Assembly: GCA_002440945.1 (NCBI GenBank)
Contig: DJWG01000113.1
Location: 1 to 34,708, forward strand
Direction of reading: 5' to 3'
Source of the DNA: Rhodobacteraceae bacterium UBA6236
GTDB taxonomy: Bacteria; Pseudomonadota; Alphaproteobacteria; Rhodobacterales; Rhodobacteraceae
DNA length: 34,708 bases
Position numbers and translations under genes: made by a program. How positions within the stretch are numbered: the stretch's first letter is position 1; each line of letters starts with the position of its first letter. The notes beneath the pieces are model-generated. The model was not told the origin of the DNA, ran no database searches, and was given only the letters and a program-made list of their open reading frames with translations. Below, in pieces: positions 32,662 to 34,708 of this stretch.

Positions 32662-34689
32662 ATGCCCGCCGACATCCGCAGCCTCAAGATCCTCGAACAG
32701 CGCCTCTTGTGGCTGTCGCACTGGATGATCCACAACGCCAACCATGTGCGGCCCAAGGTGGACGGCATCAAGATCGGCGGGCACCAGGCAAGCTCGGCCT
32801 CGATGGTGTCGATCCTGACGGCGCTTTATTTCCACGCCCTGCGCCCCGAGGACCGGGTGGCGGTGAAGCCGCATGCCTCGCCGATCTTTCACGCCATCCA
32901 GTACCTGATGGGCAACCAGACCCGGGCGAAGATGGAGAACTTCCGCGGCTTCGGCGGCGTGCAAAGCTACCCCAGCCGCACCAAGGACATCGACGATGTC
33001 GATTTCTCGACCGGCTCTGTGGGGCTTGGCGTGGCGATCACCTCTTTCGCGTCGCTGGTGCAGGATTACATCGCGGCCAAGGACTGGGGCCGCGATCTGC
33101 CGCTTGGCCGGATGGTGGCGCTGGTGGGCGATGCGGAACTGGACGAAGGCAACGTCTACGAGGCCCTGCAGGAAGGCTGGAAGAACGACCTGCGGAATTG
33201 CTGGTGGATCATCGACTACAACCGCCAGTCGCTGGACGGGATCGTGCGCGAGGGGCTCTTTGCCCGGGTCGAGAAGATCTTCGAGGCCTTCGGCTGGGAC
33301 GTGGTCCGGGTGAAATACGGCGCCCTGCAGCGCGCGGCCTTCCGGGAACCGGGCGGCGAGGCGCTGCGGGCCTGGATCGACGCCTGTCCGAACCAGCAAT
33401 ATTCGGCGCTGACCTTCATGGGCGGCGCGGTCTGGCGCAAGCGTCTGCTGGATGATCTGGGCGACCAGGGCGATGTCTCGGCGCTGATCGACCGCCGCGA
33501 CGATGCCGAACTCGCCGCGTTGATGGAAAACCTGGGCGGCAACTGCGTTTCGACCATGGCCGAAGCCTTCGACGCCATCGACCATGACCGCCCGACCTGT
33601 TTCCTTGCCTATACGATCAAGGGCTGGGGCACGCCGATCGCGGGCCACAAGGACAATCACGGCGGGCTGATGAACCCGACCCAGTTCGCCGCCTGGCAAA
33701 AGCACATGGGCGTGCCGGTGAGGCAGGAATGGGATCCCTTCGCCGGCGTCGCGGACCCGGCGGCGCTGCGCGACTTCCTTCGCGCCGTGCCCTTCTTTGC
33801 CAGGGGCAGCCGCCGCTACCACGATGCCAAGATCGCCGTGCCGGCCATCGCCATCGACACCGACCGCGAGATTTCGACCCAGGCCGCCTTCGGCAAGATC
33901 TTGGACGACCTCTCCAAGGGCAACAGCGCGCTGGCCGCAAGACTGGTCACCACCTCGCCCGATGTGACGGGAACGACCAACCTCGGCCCCTGGGTCAACC
34001 GCCGCAAGCTCTTTGCCCGCAAGGCGCAGACCGATGCCTTCATCGAACACCGCATCCCTTCGACCGCAAAGTGGGATTTCGCGCCCGAAGGCCAGCATAT
34101 CGAACTGGGCATCGCCGAGATGAACCTGTTCCTGCTTTTGGGGGCGGCGGGCCTGTCGCACAGCCTGTTCGGCAAGCGGCTGTTTCCCATCGGCACGGTC
34201 TATGATCCTTTCGTCTGCCGGGGCCTCGATGCGCTGAACTATGCCTGCTATCAGGACGCGCGCTTCATGATCGTCGGCACCCCGTCCGGCGTGACACTCG
34301 CGCCCGAGGGCGGCGCGCACCAGTCGATCGGAACCCCGCTGATCGGCATGTCGCAAGACGGTCTGGCCGCGTTCGAGCCCGCCTTTGCCGATGAACTGGC
34401 GGTCATCATGGAATGGGCCTTCGACTATCTGCAACGCGATGGCGAAGGCGACCCGGATGAACGCACCTGGCTGCGCGACGAAACCGGCGGATCGGTCTAT
34501 CTGCGGCTGACCACCAATCCTTTGGAGCAACCGGGGAAGCGGGTCGACGATGCCTTCCGGCAGGGCGCCATCGACGGAGCCTACTGGCTGCGCAAACCCG
34601 GTCCGAACTGTTCGGTCGTCATCGCCTATCAGGGCGCCGTGGCGCCGGAAGCCATCGCGGCGGCAGGCATCATCGGCGAACACCTGTAG
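32662..34689 (+). CDS. 2-oxoacid dehydrogenase E1 / transketolase-like protein, apparently C-terminally short
   Basis: The 675-residue thiamine-diphosphate enzyme resembles the homodimeric pyruvate dehydrogenase E1 (AceE) and transketolase group. The N-terminal TPP domain has GGHQASSASM, DFSTGSVGLGVAIT and the GDAELDEGN motif (about 156-164) with a later DYNRQ, giving the metal-binding GD..N pattern. The pyrimidine-binding domain has HIELGIAEMNLFLLLG and GVTLAPEGGAHQS. Its natural continuation, the C-terminal transketolase domain of about 110-120 residues, is missing: the frame stops at TAG 34687-34689 right after VIAYQGAVAPEAIAAAGII. ATG 32662 follows GGAG at eight bases. A plausible role is oxidation of the 2-oxobutanoate made by AcdS; this is inference. 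It may be a pseudogene if the lost domain is essential. Confidence 0.8.
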   Translation: MPADIRSLKILEQRLLWLSHWMIHNANHVRPKVDGIKIGGHQASSASMVSILTALYFHALRPEDRVAVKPHASPIFHAIQYLMGNQTRAKMENFRGFGGVQSYPSRTKDIDDVDFSTGSVGLGVAITSFASLVQDYIAAKDWGRDLPLGRMVALVGDAELDEGNVYEALQEGWKNDLRNCWWIIDYNRQSLDGIVREGLFARVEKIFEAFGWDVVRVKYGALQRAAFREPGGEALRAWIDACPNQQYSALTFMGGAVWRKRLLDDLGDQGDVSALIDRRDDAELAALMENLGGNCVSTMAEAFDAIDHDRPTCFLAYTIKGWGTPIAGHKDNHGGLMNPTQFAAWQKHMGVPVRQEWDPFAGVADPAALRDFLRAVPFFARGSRRYHDAKIAVPAIAIDTDREISTQAAFGKILDDLSKGNSALAARLVTTSPDVTGTTNLGPWVNRRKLFARKAQTDAFIEHRIPSTAKWDFAPEGQHIELGIAEMNLFLLLGAAGLSHSLFGKRLFPIGTVYDPFVCRGLDALNYACYQDARFMIVGTPSGVTLAPEGGAHQSIGTPLIGMSQDGLAAFEPAFADELAVIMEWAFDYLQRDGEGDPDERTWLRDETGGSVYLRLTTNPLEQPGKRVDDAFRQGAIDGAYWLRKPGPNCSVVIAYQGAVAPEAIAAAGIIGEHL

Positions 34690-34708
34690 GGGGAGCCTAC
34701 CTTCCGGA

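Overview
The window reads as a high-GC alphaproteobacterial chromosome segment, most likely Rhodobacteraceae or a close relative. That assignment rests on codon usage, densely packed genes with many ATGA stop/start overlaps, and the family types present; no rRNA or other marker confirms it. Almost all of it (about 1-30.8 kb) is an exopolysaccharide (EPS) biosynthesis and export locus of the Wzx/Wzy type. The last 4 kb is an ACC-deaminase catabolic locus.

Left arm, minus strand (36-7740): a secreted RTX / Calx-beta / beta-propeller protein, a GT4 glycosyltransferase, an exported TIM-barrel glycosidase-like protein, a Wzz/BY-kinase-type copolymerase and a Wzy-type polymerase. A 250-bp divergent control region with phased repeats separates it from the right arm. 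Right arm, plus strand (7991-20099): a sugar-1-phosphate nucleotidylyltransferase, a DegT-type aminotransferase, an initiating polyprenyl-phosphate sugar-1-phosphate transferase and a LegB-like 4,6-dehydratase. These are followed by an ExoF/Wza-type export protein, a P-loop kinase coupled to a Wzx flippase, a nucleotidyltransferase-kinase fusion, and a type I secretion ABC permease with its HlyD-type adaptor.

The genes form a coherent pathway. The first set should make and load an activated (probably 4-amino-4,6-dideoxy) sugar onto undecaprenyl phosphate. Glycosyltransferases extend it, Wzx flips it, Wzy/Wzz polymerise it, and the OPX protein exports it. The type I system plausibly secretes the RTX protein encoded at the left end. 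Both the RTX gene and the HlyD gene have stretches near 40-43% GC, against about 72% at the right end of the window.

Central and right part (20304-30806): divergent manB and manC supply GDP-mannose around a hairpin-rich 443-bp control region. Next come a GT4 gene and an SDR epimerase, which share a stop palindrome. Then there is a tightly coupled Gfo/Idh/MocA oxidoreductase - GT2 - GMC oxidoreductase operon, and a convergent GT4 gene. The GMC-GT2 pairing and the two P-loop kinase genes around the flippase are the least explained parts of the locus.

Right end (30953-34689): an Lrp/AsnC regulator (AcdR-like) is divergent from an ACC deaminase (acdS), followed by a 2-oxoacid dehydrogenase E1/transketolase-like gene. 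The E1 reading frame stops before its expected C-terminal domain, 19 bases from the window edge. I saw no tRNA, rRNA, CRISPR array, or recognisable transposase.
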